This document shows positions 1-6,181 of a stretch of 11,562 nucleotides of DNA, one piece after another. Position 1 is the first letter of the stretch; each line of letters opens with the position of its first letter. The position numbers and the translations under genes were made by a program. Below the pieces are notes generated by a model. It was given only the letters and a program-made list of their open reading frames with translations, was not told the origin of the DNA and did not search any database. Source of the DNA: Bacteriovoracaceae bacterium (GTDB lineage Bacteria; Bdellovibrionota; UBA1018); NCBI GenBank assembly GCA_023250755.1, contig JAHFAC010000029.1, forward strand, positions 1 to 11,562, read 5' to 3'.

Positions 1-547
1 CCCAGTTTTGGCAGGCGGATGAGGCAAAATGAGTAAAAAATGAAGCAGCCCATTTACTCCCGAGCTCCAACATGCTTTTGTTTTGTTCGATCAGGGCCCA
101 GTTGCCGCGATCCGGAAGTCCAAGCGGCGAAAACAGTTCGCCTGCCGCGATTCCGCAGGCACCGGATGCGGGGCCGGCTCCCAGCTCAAGGGCTCGAAGC
201 TCTCCTCTGCCCTTCCATTGGAACCCGAGTCGCTTCAGTTCAGCCCAAATACTCGCAACGCGAAATAAATTGGGAGGCATGAAGTAGAGAAAGTAGGCAA
301 GGCGTAAATTTTCTGGATTGGAGCTGTTTCGCCAGTAGGGAGCAAGCCCCTTGGCCGCGGACTCCTCATCGCGTCGATTAAATAAATCGGAGAGTTTTTT
401 CACGTGAGGGATTACGGAGCGCGCGAGGAAGCGCTTGGAATTCAGGCTTTCACCTTCTTGAATAAGACCTCGTTCAAGTGAAAAAGTGCCTAATAGTTCT
501 TCAAAGGGTGCTCCGAAGGCCGAAGCGAGTGAGTCTGGCACACGCAT
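1..547 (-). CDS. Rsm22-like SAM-dependent methyltransferase, N-terminal part (cut by window edge)
   Basis: This is an open frame of 182 codons from an ATG at 547 that runs off the left edge. It resembles the Rsm22 family (small ribosomal subunit-associated, methyltransferase fold), proposed to act on the ribosome or rRNA. What I see: a helical N-terminal part, then the family-like segment AYFLYFMPPNLFRVASIWAE (residues 84-103), then a class I methyltransferase motif I, LRALELGAGPASGA (117-130). An acidic residue in IEQN (153-156) follows at the spacing expected for the SAM ribose contact. The C-terminal half, including any metal-binding cysteines, lies outside the window. The frame is open upstream of the ATG to a TAA near 598, but has no other ATG, GTG or TTG there. 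No Shine-Dalgarno precedes the ATG; a GATAAT lies 6 nt upstream. It is transcribed divergently from the carboxylase-like gene. The family call is from motif memory only. Confidence 0.72.
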   Translation of the reverse strand, partial: MRVPDSLASAFGAPFEELLGTFSLERGLIQEGESLNSKRFLARSVIPHVKKLSDLFNRRDEESAAKGLAPYWRNSSNPENLRLAYFLYFMPPNLFRVASIWAELKRLGFQWKGRGELRALELGAGPASGACGIAAGELFSPLGLPDRGNWALIEQNKSMLELGSKWAASFFTHFASSACQNW

Positions 548-553
548 AAGTCC

Positions 554-585
554 ATTATCTGTACCTGGCAGAGCAAGTTCGTCAA
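554..585 (-). promoter_or_regulatory. Possible promoter of the Rsm22-like gene, with -10 six bases before the ATG
   Basis: On the minus strand GATAAT (559-554) matches the sigma-70 -10 hexamer at 5 of 6 positions and is separated from the ATG by exactly 6 nt. Transcription would therefore start at or next to the start codon. A TTGACG (585-580) is upstream, but the 20-nt spacer is longer than the usual 16-18, so the -35 assignment is weak. Confidence 0.35.
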
Positions 586-638
586 CAGAGGAGTTTTAGG
601 GTAGGCTCATGGGATAGGATGGAGCCAGACAGGTTTGT

Positions 639-2567
639 ATGGACAAGATTTCTGGAAAAGCCCTGGTCCTTGGGCCCTGCTCGGTCGCTAAGTTCATTGC
701 GCAGGATCTTGCGGACTTGGGAATCAAGGTCGAGTGCCACGAAGGAGAGGGGCGTACGAGGGTGTCACCGAGCGATCCGGAGGCATTTCTTGAGTTAAGA
801 AAAATAATCGTTGAGTTTGTTTCTCGCACAGGATTGGATGAGGGAGCAGGTGCTTGTTTTCTTCATCCGGGTACCAGTGTTTGGGCTGAGCGGCCGGAGT
901 TAGCCCATCTTTGCCGTGATTTAGGCGTGCATGTTTTGGCTCCACCGCCACGCGTTTTGAATCTCTTTGGAAACAAGCTTAACCTGATTGGAGAAGCGGA
1001 CCGCCTGGGTGTTCCTCATTTAGTTTTGAGTTTTGACCCCATTCACAGTGTTCGTGAGTTTGAAGCGGCATTTAAAAAAAATGGGTGGCGATTTCCGATT
1101 CTTTTAAAGTCGGTGAGAGGACGTGGGACACCTGGTTTTTTTCTAGTGAAGGGGGCTGAGGACCTAGAGCATGCGCTTTCGCTTTGGTTTGATCAATTGA
1201 GATACAACCTGGATGAGGTCCTTGTTTTTGCTGAGCGCTGCCTTGAGGGGGCGAGGCATATTATCCAACCTTTTGCCAGATTCCGCGATGGGGGATCACG
1301 GTTTTTCCCGACAGTGGACGCATCTCTTCAGTCTCGCTATAGAAAGATTATTGAGTTTTGCCCTGCTTCTGGAGTGGGCCCTGATGCTGAAAAAAGTATT
1401 CACCAAATGAGCCTAAAAATAGCGGATTCTTGTCATTATCTGGGTGTTGGTTTTTTTGAGTTTTTAGTCGATAGCTCTCGAGTTTTTTTGGTAGGTGGCG
1501 CGGCCCGCTTGAATACAGGTTTTCCGTTATGGGAAAAAGTCGGTGGTGTGAGCGCTGTTGCATGTCAGGTCGCAGCTTTAGCGGACGAAAAAATTAGGGG
1601 CGAAAAGATTTTCCCCCAGCAGTGGAAGATGGGCCTATCGCTGAGACTCTATGCCGAGGACCCGCTCTTACAGCTTCCACAGCCGGGTGTCGTTCGTGAA
1701 ATTTCTGTGACTAGACATTGGCAAGAGGGCGACGGGGATCAATGGGCAGAAGGTGATTTAAATCTGAATATCGAAACGGGCTCGGAGGTCGCTCCCATGG
1801 GCGATGGTTTAGTGGGACTCATTTTTACCGGTGGGGAGGAGCAGACGGCAACCTTGAGAATGGCCCATCGTATTTTGAATGAATTTTGGATCGCAGGTTC
1901 GCTGCAAACGAATGATCGATTTTTATCTGAACTTTTGTCCCATCCCTGGGTCAAGGAAGGCGTGTTTCACGCTGGATTTGTGGATGAGGAGTTTGTTCCG
2001 GCGATTCGCCCGTCGTCAGTTTCAGCGATTCGCTTGTTTGCATCCGTATGTGCTTGGCTTCTTGAGAAGTGTGATGATTCGATTGCAGGGCATTGGTCGG
2101 TTGGAGACCAGTGGGTGCGGCCGGACCTTTCTTTGCTTAAGTGGGAGGGGGATCCTCAGATTTGGAATTTTGAAGAGAGGAAAGGTGTTTCTGGAGTTGT
2201 CTTAACCCCACAGGGAGACAGAGAAAGAGTTTGCTGCTTTCCTGTGAGGCCAGGGCGGTGGCAGGTGAGAATCGGAGCCTGGATTTTTTCAGTGAGGCAT
2301 CTTTTAAAAAAGACAAATTTTGGAAAGCTCTTTGCTTTAGTTACGGGGCGAGTTCATTCGATTCTTTACCGGGAGAACACGTTGATTCACGCTCATGAAC
2401 CGCTCTTGATCGTTGAGTCGCTTCAAACGTTGGTGCCTCATGCATTGCCTATCGATGTGTGCGTCTTAAAGTGGAGGGTCTTGCCCGAGGCCTGGGTTAG
2501 CGTGGGAGATGAGTTGGCGGAGTTTGAGATTAGCTCCCACCTTGCGGGTCAACCCAGGCTGAGTTAA
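639..2567 (+). CDS. Biotin carboxylase / acyl-CoA carboxylase alpha-like protein with degenerate active sites
   Basis: The 642-residue protein has the layout of acyl-CoA carboxylase alpha chains: a biotin carboxylase (ATP-grasp) region to about residue 455, a linker/BT-like region, and a biotinyl-like domain at about 565-632. It aligns with E. coli AccC almost without gaps. HPGTSVWAE (76-84), K113, K157, E199, H207, Q231, K236, E274, R290 and R336 match AccC K116, K159, E201, H209, Q233, K238, E276, R292 and R338. However, the positions of AccC E288, N290 and E296 are G286, A288 and G294, H236 is Y234, and the glycine-rich loop is reduced to SVRGRGTPG. In the C-terminal domain the EAMKM biotinylation motif reads ESLQT (593-597), with Gln596 in place of the biotin-bearing lysine. 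It is therefore probably not a working carboxylase. An AGG 5 nt upstream supports the ATG at 639; the in-frame ATG at 609 meets a stop after two codons. It is first in a run with murJ. Confidence 0.85.
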   Translation: MDKISGKALVLGPCSVAKFIAQDLADLGIKVECHEGEGRTRVSPSDPEAFLELRKIIVEFVSRTGLDEGAGACFLHPGTSVWAERPELAHLCRDLGVHVLAPPPRVLNLFGNKLNLIGEADRLGVPHLVLSFDPIHSVREFEAAFKKNGWRFPILLKSVRGRGTPGFFLVKGAEDLEHALSLWFDQLRYNLDEVLVFAERCLEGARHIIQPFARFRDGGSRFFPTVDASLQSRYRKIIEFCPASGVGPDAEKSIHQMSLKIADSCHYLGVGFFEFLVDSSRVFLVGGAARLNTGFPLWEKVGGVSAVACQVAALADEKIRGEKIFPQQWKMGLSLRLYAEDPLLQLPQPGVVREISVTRHWQEGDGDQWAEGDLNLNIETGSEVAPMGDGLVGLIFTGGEEQTATLRMAHRILNEFWIAGSLQTNDRFLSELLSHPWVKEGVFHAGFVDEEFVPAIRPSSVSAIRLFASVCAWLLEKCDDSIAGHWSVGDQWVRPDLSLLKWEGDPQIWNFEERKGVSGVVLTPQGDRERVCCFPVRPGRWQVRIGAWIFSVRHLLKKTNFGKLFALVTGRVHSILYRENTLIHAHEPLLIVESLQTLVPHALPIDVCVLKWRVLPEAWVSVGDELAEFEISSHLAGQPRLS

Positions 2568-2577
2568 CCTTGTTTTT

Positions 2578-2874
2578 ATGCCAAAATATACGCGATGCGT
2601 TTCGATTTCCGGTAGAAAATCCCAAGAACTCTACGACCAACTGGCCGCGGACATTGATCGCTTTTTATCAAAAATGTCGATCGGAAAAGTTAATGTCGAA
2701 CGCAAGCCGGATCTCAAGCAGCTTCAAATCCAATCATCGATGGTCAAGGCCACCTTGATTTGCGAAGAGGGTCAAATCCGGGTCAATGCTGACCTCAGTC
2801 TTTTTGCAGCCCCTTTTAGGTCTAAAATAGACGAGGGAATTGACAAGTGGATCGCCCGGACGTTCAAGGCATGA
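2578..2874 (+). CDS. Small protein resembling the polyhydroxyalkanoic acid system family
   Basis: The product has 98 residues, no signal peptide and no cysteine-rich site (only C7 and C62). The N-terminal half is charged and helical (SGRKSQELYDQLAADIDRFL, 11-30). The C-terminal half alternates as short strands, ATLICEEGQIRVNADLSLFA (58-77), and ends in an amphipathic helix, SKIDEGIDKWIARTF (82-96). That order (a G-x-I/V strand pair, then a hydrophobic LP-like turn, then an I-x-x-x-I helix at the very end) is like the putative polyhydroxyalkanoic acid system / granule regulator family (PF09650). The match is a visual impression, not a search. It starts 10 nt after the carboxylase-like gene without a clear Shine-Dalgarno, suggesting translational coupling, and its TGA overlaps the murJ ATG in ATGA. 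The alternative frame from 2570 is a shadow. Confidence 0.7.
   Translation: MPKYTRCVSISGRKSQELYDQLAADIDRFLSKMSIGKVNVERKPDLKQLQIQSSMVKATLICEEGQIRVNADLSLFAAPFRSKIDEGIDKWIARTFKA
2834..2838 (+). promoter_or_regulatory. Shine-Dalgarno candidate upstream of murJ that could favour a GTG start
   Basis: AGGGA lies 8 nt before an in-frame GTG at 2847, inside the end of the preceding gene. It would add eight residues (MDRPDVQG) to MurJ. The ATG at 2871 has only a weak GGA 10 nt upstream but forms the usual ATGA overlap and gives the family-like N-terminus. Either start may be used; this site is the argument for the longer one. Confidence 0.4.
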
Positions 2875-4514
2875 GCGAATCAAAGAGCGTTCTCAAATCA
2901 GCCGGTGCGATGGGGATCGCCACGTTTTCAAGTCGGATCTTGGGCTTGGTGCGTGAGCAGGTCTTTGCCATTCTTTTTGGCGCCAGCAATGCAACCGACG
3001 CTTTCATCATCGCGTTTCGGATTCCCAATCTTTTTCGGGATCTCTTTGCAGAGGGTGCGATGAGTGCTTCGTTGGTTCCGACTTTCACGCGAGTGAGGAC
3101 CCAAGAAGGCGATCGTCGTGCGTGGCGAGTGGCGGGCCTGGTTTTTCGAGTGCTTTTTGGGATCACGGGAGTTCTCAGCGTGCTCGGAATTTTATTTGCT
3201 CCCCAGTTGGTTGATTTTTATGCCTCTGCCTACCATCAGATTGAGGGAAAATTTGAGCTCACCGTCAGCATGACGAGAGTGATGTTTCCGTTTTTTCCAT
3301 TGGTTGCGTTGGCGGCTGCATTCATGGGGATTTTAAATGCGTGTGGGCGTTTTTTTATTCCCGCATTTTCGTCTGCTCTCTTTAATGCGACGTCCATTGT
3401 TTCGGGAGTCATTCTGGTTTGGATTCTTCCTCATTTTTCGATTCAGCCCATTATCGGAATGGCGATCGGCGTGGTGATTGGGGGTGCGGTTCAGGCGTTT
3501 TGTCAGTTCCCGCTCCTTCGAAAAGCTGGTTACCGCTGGTTTTCGAGTGATCCATCTTTGCACTGGCATCGGGATCCTGCCCTTCGGGAGATGCTTTATT
3601 TAATGCTTCCAGGGATGGTGGGGCTTGCGGCGACGCAAATCAATGTGCTGGTCAATAGCATCCTGGCTACCTCACAGATGCCGGGAGCAGTTTCATGGCT
3701 GAGTTATTCTTTTCGGTTGATGCAATTTCCGATTGGCATTTTTGGAGTTTCGCTGGCGGTTGCAGCTTTTCCGCGTGTTTCTCAACAATGGGTCAATCAG
3801 GATTATGCGGGTGCTCGCTTCACCATTGAAGACACTTTAAAACATGTTTTTGCCATCAATTTGCCCGCCTCGGCAGGACTTGCTTTTCTTGGATATCCGA
3901 TCATCCAACTGATTTTTGAGTATGGGCGCTTTACGCCGATGGCCACGGAAAAAACGGCTTTGGCGCTTGCCGCCTATTCGGTCGGGTTAACAGCTTATTC
4001 TTGTGTCAAGGTGCTGGTGCCGGCCTTCTATGCGATGGGTAATACGCGAATTCCCGTTTTATCGAGTGTTCTCTCAGTTTTGCTGACGATTTCGTTAAAT
4101 TTGCTGATGATTGGTCCGTTTGGCTTTGCCGGGTTGGCACTCGGGACTTCGCTTGCCGCTGTATTTAACGCACTTTTTTTACTGGGGGCAGTGAAGATTC
4201 TCTTTCGACGAGTCCAGCTTGAGTTTCCCCTTCTACCCTTGTTCAAGAGTTTTTTAGGGCATTTGGGGATGTCGCTCGGAATGGGGGGGGTCTGTTGGCT
4301 TTCTTATCGAGGGTTGGGTCCTTTGATTCCCGATTTTATTTTCTCGGATTATCTTGGAAAAACAGGGATTATCCTCATCCGAGCCCTTAAAGTGGGCGTC
4401 ATTTGCCTTGAGGGTATAACGCTAGTAGTCATATTTGCTCACTTGACGGGATTTGCTGAATTCAACCAAGCCCTGGATTTTTTTTCAAAAAAACTCAGAA
4501 AGAAGCTGAGCTAG
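2871..4514 (+). CDS. murJ: Lipid II flippase MurJ (MviN family)
   Basis: MurJ is the integral inner-membrane flippase of the MOP superfamily that moves lipid II from the cytoplasmic to the periplasmic face for peptidoglycan synthesis. The 547-residue product is strongly hydrophobic, with enough segments for the family's usual 14 membrane helices. The N-terminal signature is clear: SSRILGLVREQ (20-30), then FGASNATDAFIIAFRIPNLF (36-55), then RDLFAEGA (56-63). R22, R28, D43 and R56 line up with E. coli R18, R24, D39 and R52. R282 in SFRLMQFP matches R270, an essential residue in E. coli. So the cavity charges needed for transport are kept. I chose the ATG at 2871 because it overlaps the previous stop as ATGA and starts just before the family motif; a GTG at 2847 is possible. 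A run of eight G (4283-4290) lies in the C-terminal third. The DUF507-like gene follows after 39 nt. Confidence 0.96.
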   Translation: MSESKSVLKSAGAMGIATFSSRILGLVREQVFAILFGASNATDAFIIAFRIPNLFRDLFAEGAMSASLVPTFTRVRTQEGDRRAWRVAGLVFRVLFGITGVLSVLGILFAPQLVDFYASAYHQIEGKFELTVSMTRVMFPFFPLVALAAAFMGILNACGRFFIPAFSSALFNATSIVSGVILVWILPHFSIQPIIGMAIGVVIGGAVQAFCQFPLLRKAGYRWFSSDPSLHWHRDPALREMLYLMLPGMVGLAATQINVLVNSILATSQMPGAVSWLSYSFRLMQFPIGIFGVSLAVAAFPRVSQQWVNQDYAGARFTIEDTLKHVFAINLPASAGLAFLGYPIIQLIFEYGRFTPMATEKTALALAAYSVGLTAYSCVKVLVPAFYAMGNTRIPVLSSVLSVLLTISLNLLMIGPFGFAGLALGTSLAAVFNALFLLGAVKILFRRVQLEFPLLPLFKSFLGHLGMSLGMGGVCWLSYRGLGPLIPDFIFSDYLGKTGIILIRALKVGVICLEGITLVVIFAHLTGFAEFNQALDFFSKKLRKKLS

Positions 4515-4553
4515 AAATCGATTTGAGCTAAGGTGCTCTCTTGAGGGGGCGTA

Positions 4554-5000
4554 ATGGATACACGTCGGGAAACAATTCATTTGCTTTGTAAGAGTATTAT
4601 CAATCGGCTTGAGAATAAGAAGTCCATTACTTTTCCGCCTCGTTTGAGACAAGTCGTCGAGGACGAGATGTTTGGGCTGATTGGCTCGTTGATTTTGACG
4701 GATCAAGATCTCAAGGAGCGCACTCTCATTCGGATGGGGACGCGTGCGGATGTTCTTGAGGGCACTGATTTCGCAGAAAGCGATCAATACAAAGCCGCCA
4801 AGAGTGTTGTGCGCGCGACGTTTGGGGATGATTATCTCAATGGTTTTTATTTTCAGCGTCCACTCAAGACAGTCGCCTCATCGCTTGTAGAATATTTCAT
4901 GCGTTCTTCTCACATTGAAGATGTGTATGAAACCGACGAGGATCTCGAGAGACAGATTGTTGAGATTGTGCGGAAGTTTAATCCCGCGGAACTGCATTAA
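4554..5000 (+). CDS. DUF507-like protein
   Basis: The 148-residue product is soluble and mostly helical, with no signal peptide or membrane segment. It begins DTRRETIHLLCKSIINRLEN (2-21) and has a middle part rich in charged helices. It ends with SSHIEDVYETDEDLERQIVE (118-137) and a further helix. This N-terminal dimer-like helix plus a late VE/IE-x-VY-x-TDE-x-L motif is what I associate with DUF507, a family of unknown function present in delta-proteobacteria and other deep lineages; the assignment is by eye. The start is well supported by a GAGGGGG Shine-Dalgarno at 4543-4549, directly ahead of the ATG. It follows murJ by 39 nt with no terminator between them, so it is likely the last gene of that operon. 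No catalytic residues can be named. Confidence 0.88.
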   Translation: MDTRRETIHLLCKSIINRLENKKSITFPPRLRQVVEDEMFGLIGSLILTDQDLKERTLIRMGTRADVLEGTDFAESDQYKAAKSVVRATFGDDYLNGFYFQRPLKTVASSLVEYFMRSSHIEDVYETDEDLERQIVEIVRKFNPAELH

Positions 5001-5030
5001 AATCTGTATCAATTCTGAGACTGACGAAGC

Positions 5031-5064
5031 TTTAGACAGTGTCTAAAAAATCTCCGCTTTTTTT
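5031..5064 (+). terminator. Palindrome plus T7 run after the DUF507-like gene: possible terminator or operator
   Basis: Thirty bases after the stop there is a perfect inverted repeat, TTTAGACA-G-TGTCTAAA (5031-5047). It is followed by A and CT-rich spacer and then seven T (5058-5064). The T run is 10 nt from the stem and the stem is AT-rich, so it is a poor classical intrinsic terminator. The perfect symmetry would also suit a dimeric repressor site. No well-spaced -35/-10 pair for the downstream gene was found in 5001-5183. Confidence 0.4.
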
Positions 5065-5183
5065 GTGAGTACAGATTCATGATTGACTGCGCGAGTTTGC
5101 CAACTCTTCGAAATTGATGGTTAAAAAAAATTTACACTTCTTAACGATCGAGGCGTTGGGTTTGCATTACCTCACTGTGCCTC

Positions 5184-5609
5184 ATGATTCGCCGATATTC
5201 ATTTTTACCCGTCATTTTCTGCCTGCTTATGGCTGTGAGTTGGCTCTCACGCCAGGTGAAGCCGATTGCCCAGCGAATGCCAGCAAGTTCTTTGCCTCCA
5301 GAGACGATCGAGGGCATTTTCCATTTTTCTGAGTCCCCGGACTCTAAAGATCTCTTTGGGCATGTTTTCAAGCAACTTCAAATTCTGCGTGATCACCCGA
5401 AATCCGAAAAATTTGAGGAACCCTCAGGGCCTCTTCGAGGTTATTTTCGATATCAGGTCACAGAAACTAAAGAAGGTCGGAGAATTGCCTCTGCTCAGGG
5501 AATTCGTGCCCCAGTTTTGGGTGTTGTGTTGCAATTAGGAGCACCCGAGTCAGAGTCCTTTTCAGGCCTGGTGGTCGAACCGATCTCAGCGGGAGGGAGT
5601 GGAGAGTAG
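5184..5609 (+). CDS. Unrecognised protein with N-terminal signal/anchor segment
   Basis: I do not recognise a family for this 141-residue product. The N-terminus is a typical export or anchor signal: MIRRYSFLPVIFCLLMAVSW, with two arginines followed by about 15 hydrophobic residues. There is no lipobox, and no clear AxA site. The remainder is hydrophilic: a PPETIEGIFHF stretch (38-48), a helical segment with FKQLQILRDHP (62-72), then RGYFRYQVTE (84-93) and RAPVLGVVLQLG (108-119). The only ATG near the start is at 5184, with no Shine-Dalgarno and no in-frame alternative back to a TAA at 5142. Codon choice resembles the neighbouring genes, so I take it as real. Its last 115 bp run opposite the end of the minus-strand gene. 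Function unknown; a small periplasmic or inner-membrane-anchored protein is likely. Confidence 0.6.
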   Translation: MIRRYSFLPVIFCLLMAVSWLSRQVKPIAQRMPASSLPPETIEGIFHFSESPDSKDLFGHVFKQLQILRDHPKSEKFEEPSGPLRGYFRYQVTETKEGRRIASAQGIRAPVLGVVLQLGAPESESFSGLVVEPISAGGSGE

Positions 5610-6142
5610 GGGACTAGGGCTTCAAACTGATAAGAAAGAGAGCCTCCTCCACTGTCACAAAACACATAAGACTGAATATTCCTGATCGTGAGCTGATCCA
5701 AAAGCCAGTCTATCCGCTCTGCTGTTTCGGTACAGCGAGAGCTGTCGCGAAAGAGGGTGAGTCGAATCGACTGCCAAAAGGCTTGAACCGGTTGATCGTG
5801 GGGTGAAGGAGGCGTTGCGACTAAACTTGAAAAACTGAGGTCTGCCCCATGATAGCTGGTACACACGACGTTAATACTTTTAGCTTCAACCGAGGGTAGA
5901 ATGGAATCGGCCGCGTCATAAATGCTCGGACAGCCCTGTCCAAACTCTGAAGTCAGGTGAAATTGATGGGATTTCCAGTAACCTAGGATGGGATTGTTGT
6001 TTTCATCAGCCAGGCTCACCAGGGACCATAAACAGCTAAGGCCGAGAATGCTTCCGAGTGTCAGTAGTCGAGTGAGATCAATTCCCCTATTTTTAGGGAT
6101 CAAACCAGAAATCGCTTTTTCTTTCAAGTAGCGGAGCACCAA
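5495..6142 (-). CDS. Unrecognised exported cysteine-containing protein
   Basis: This minus-strand frame encodes up to 215 residues; I recognise no family. A signal peptide is visible, with basic residues (KNRGIDLTR) ahead of a hydrophobic core ending in SLVSLA-DENNN (about residue 45). The mature part has five spaced cysteines, in QGCPSI, VVCTSY, SRCTET, VFCDSG and PNCNTT, which suggests disulfide bonds in the periplasm or outside the cell. The start is uncertain: the frame opens with TTG (6142), then GTG (6139), with further TTGs at 6127 and 6103. None has a Shine-Dalgarno; TTG 6103 would put the signal peptide closest to the N-terminus. It is divergent from mltD, and the mltD -35 lies just outside its longest start. 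Its last 38 codons overlap the convergent gene at 5184-5609. Codon choice is coherent throughout. Confidence 0.62.
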   Translation of the reverse strand: MVLRYLKEKAISGLIPKNRGIDLTRLLTLGSILGLSCLWSLVSLADENNNPILGYWKSHQFHLTSEFGQGCPSIYDAADSILPSVEAKSINVVCTSYHGADLSFSSLVATPPSPHDQPVQAFWQSIRLTLFRDSSRCTETAERIDWLLDQLTIRNIQSYVFCDSGGGSLSYQFEALVPYSPLPPAEIGSTTRPEKDSDSGAPNCNTTPKTGARIP

Positions 6143-6145
6143 AGT

Positions 6146-6175
6146 TTGACAAGCAGAAAATCGCTCGTCTACACT
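6146..6175 (+). promoter_or_regulatory. Sigma-70-type promoter of mltD, -10 six bases before the ATG
   Basis: A perfect -35 TTGACA (6146-6151) is followed by an 18-nt spacer and TACACT (6170-6175, 4 of 6 matches to TATAAT). Exactly 6 nt (all G) separate it from the ATG at 6182, so transcription is predicted to begin at the start codon. The TTG of the -35 can be read as an in-frame start for mltD, but that would put untypical residues ahead of the lipoprotein signal. Confidence 0.6.
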
Positions 6176-6181
6176 GGGGGG

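Noticed and set aside
40..287. Three overlapping plus-strand frames of 61-80 residues at the left edge
   Set aside because: They are shadows of the minus-strand Rsm22-like gene, which has a recognisable methyltransferase motif and fills the same bases.
1879..2205. Plus-strand frame of 108 residues inside the carboxylase-like gene
   Set aside because: Out of frame with a clearly homologous protein, no Shine-Dalgarno, composition (Cys, Phe, Arg rich) unlike a real protein here.
5114..5332. Plus-strand frame of 72 residues overlapping the 5184 gene
   Set aside because: No Shine-Dalgarno, no signal or domain, and the overlapping frame from 5184 has a clear hydrophobic export signal and coherent codon use.
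6146..6181. Longer mltD start at TTG 6146 (GGAG 9 nt upstream)
   Set aside because: It would put 12 polar residues before the lipoprotein signal, and the TTG belongs to a perfect TTGACA -35. Not fully excluded.
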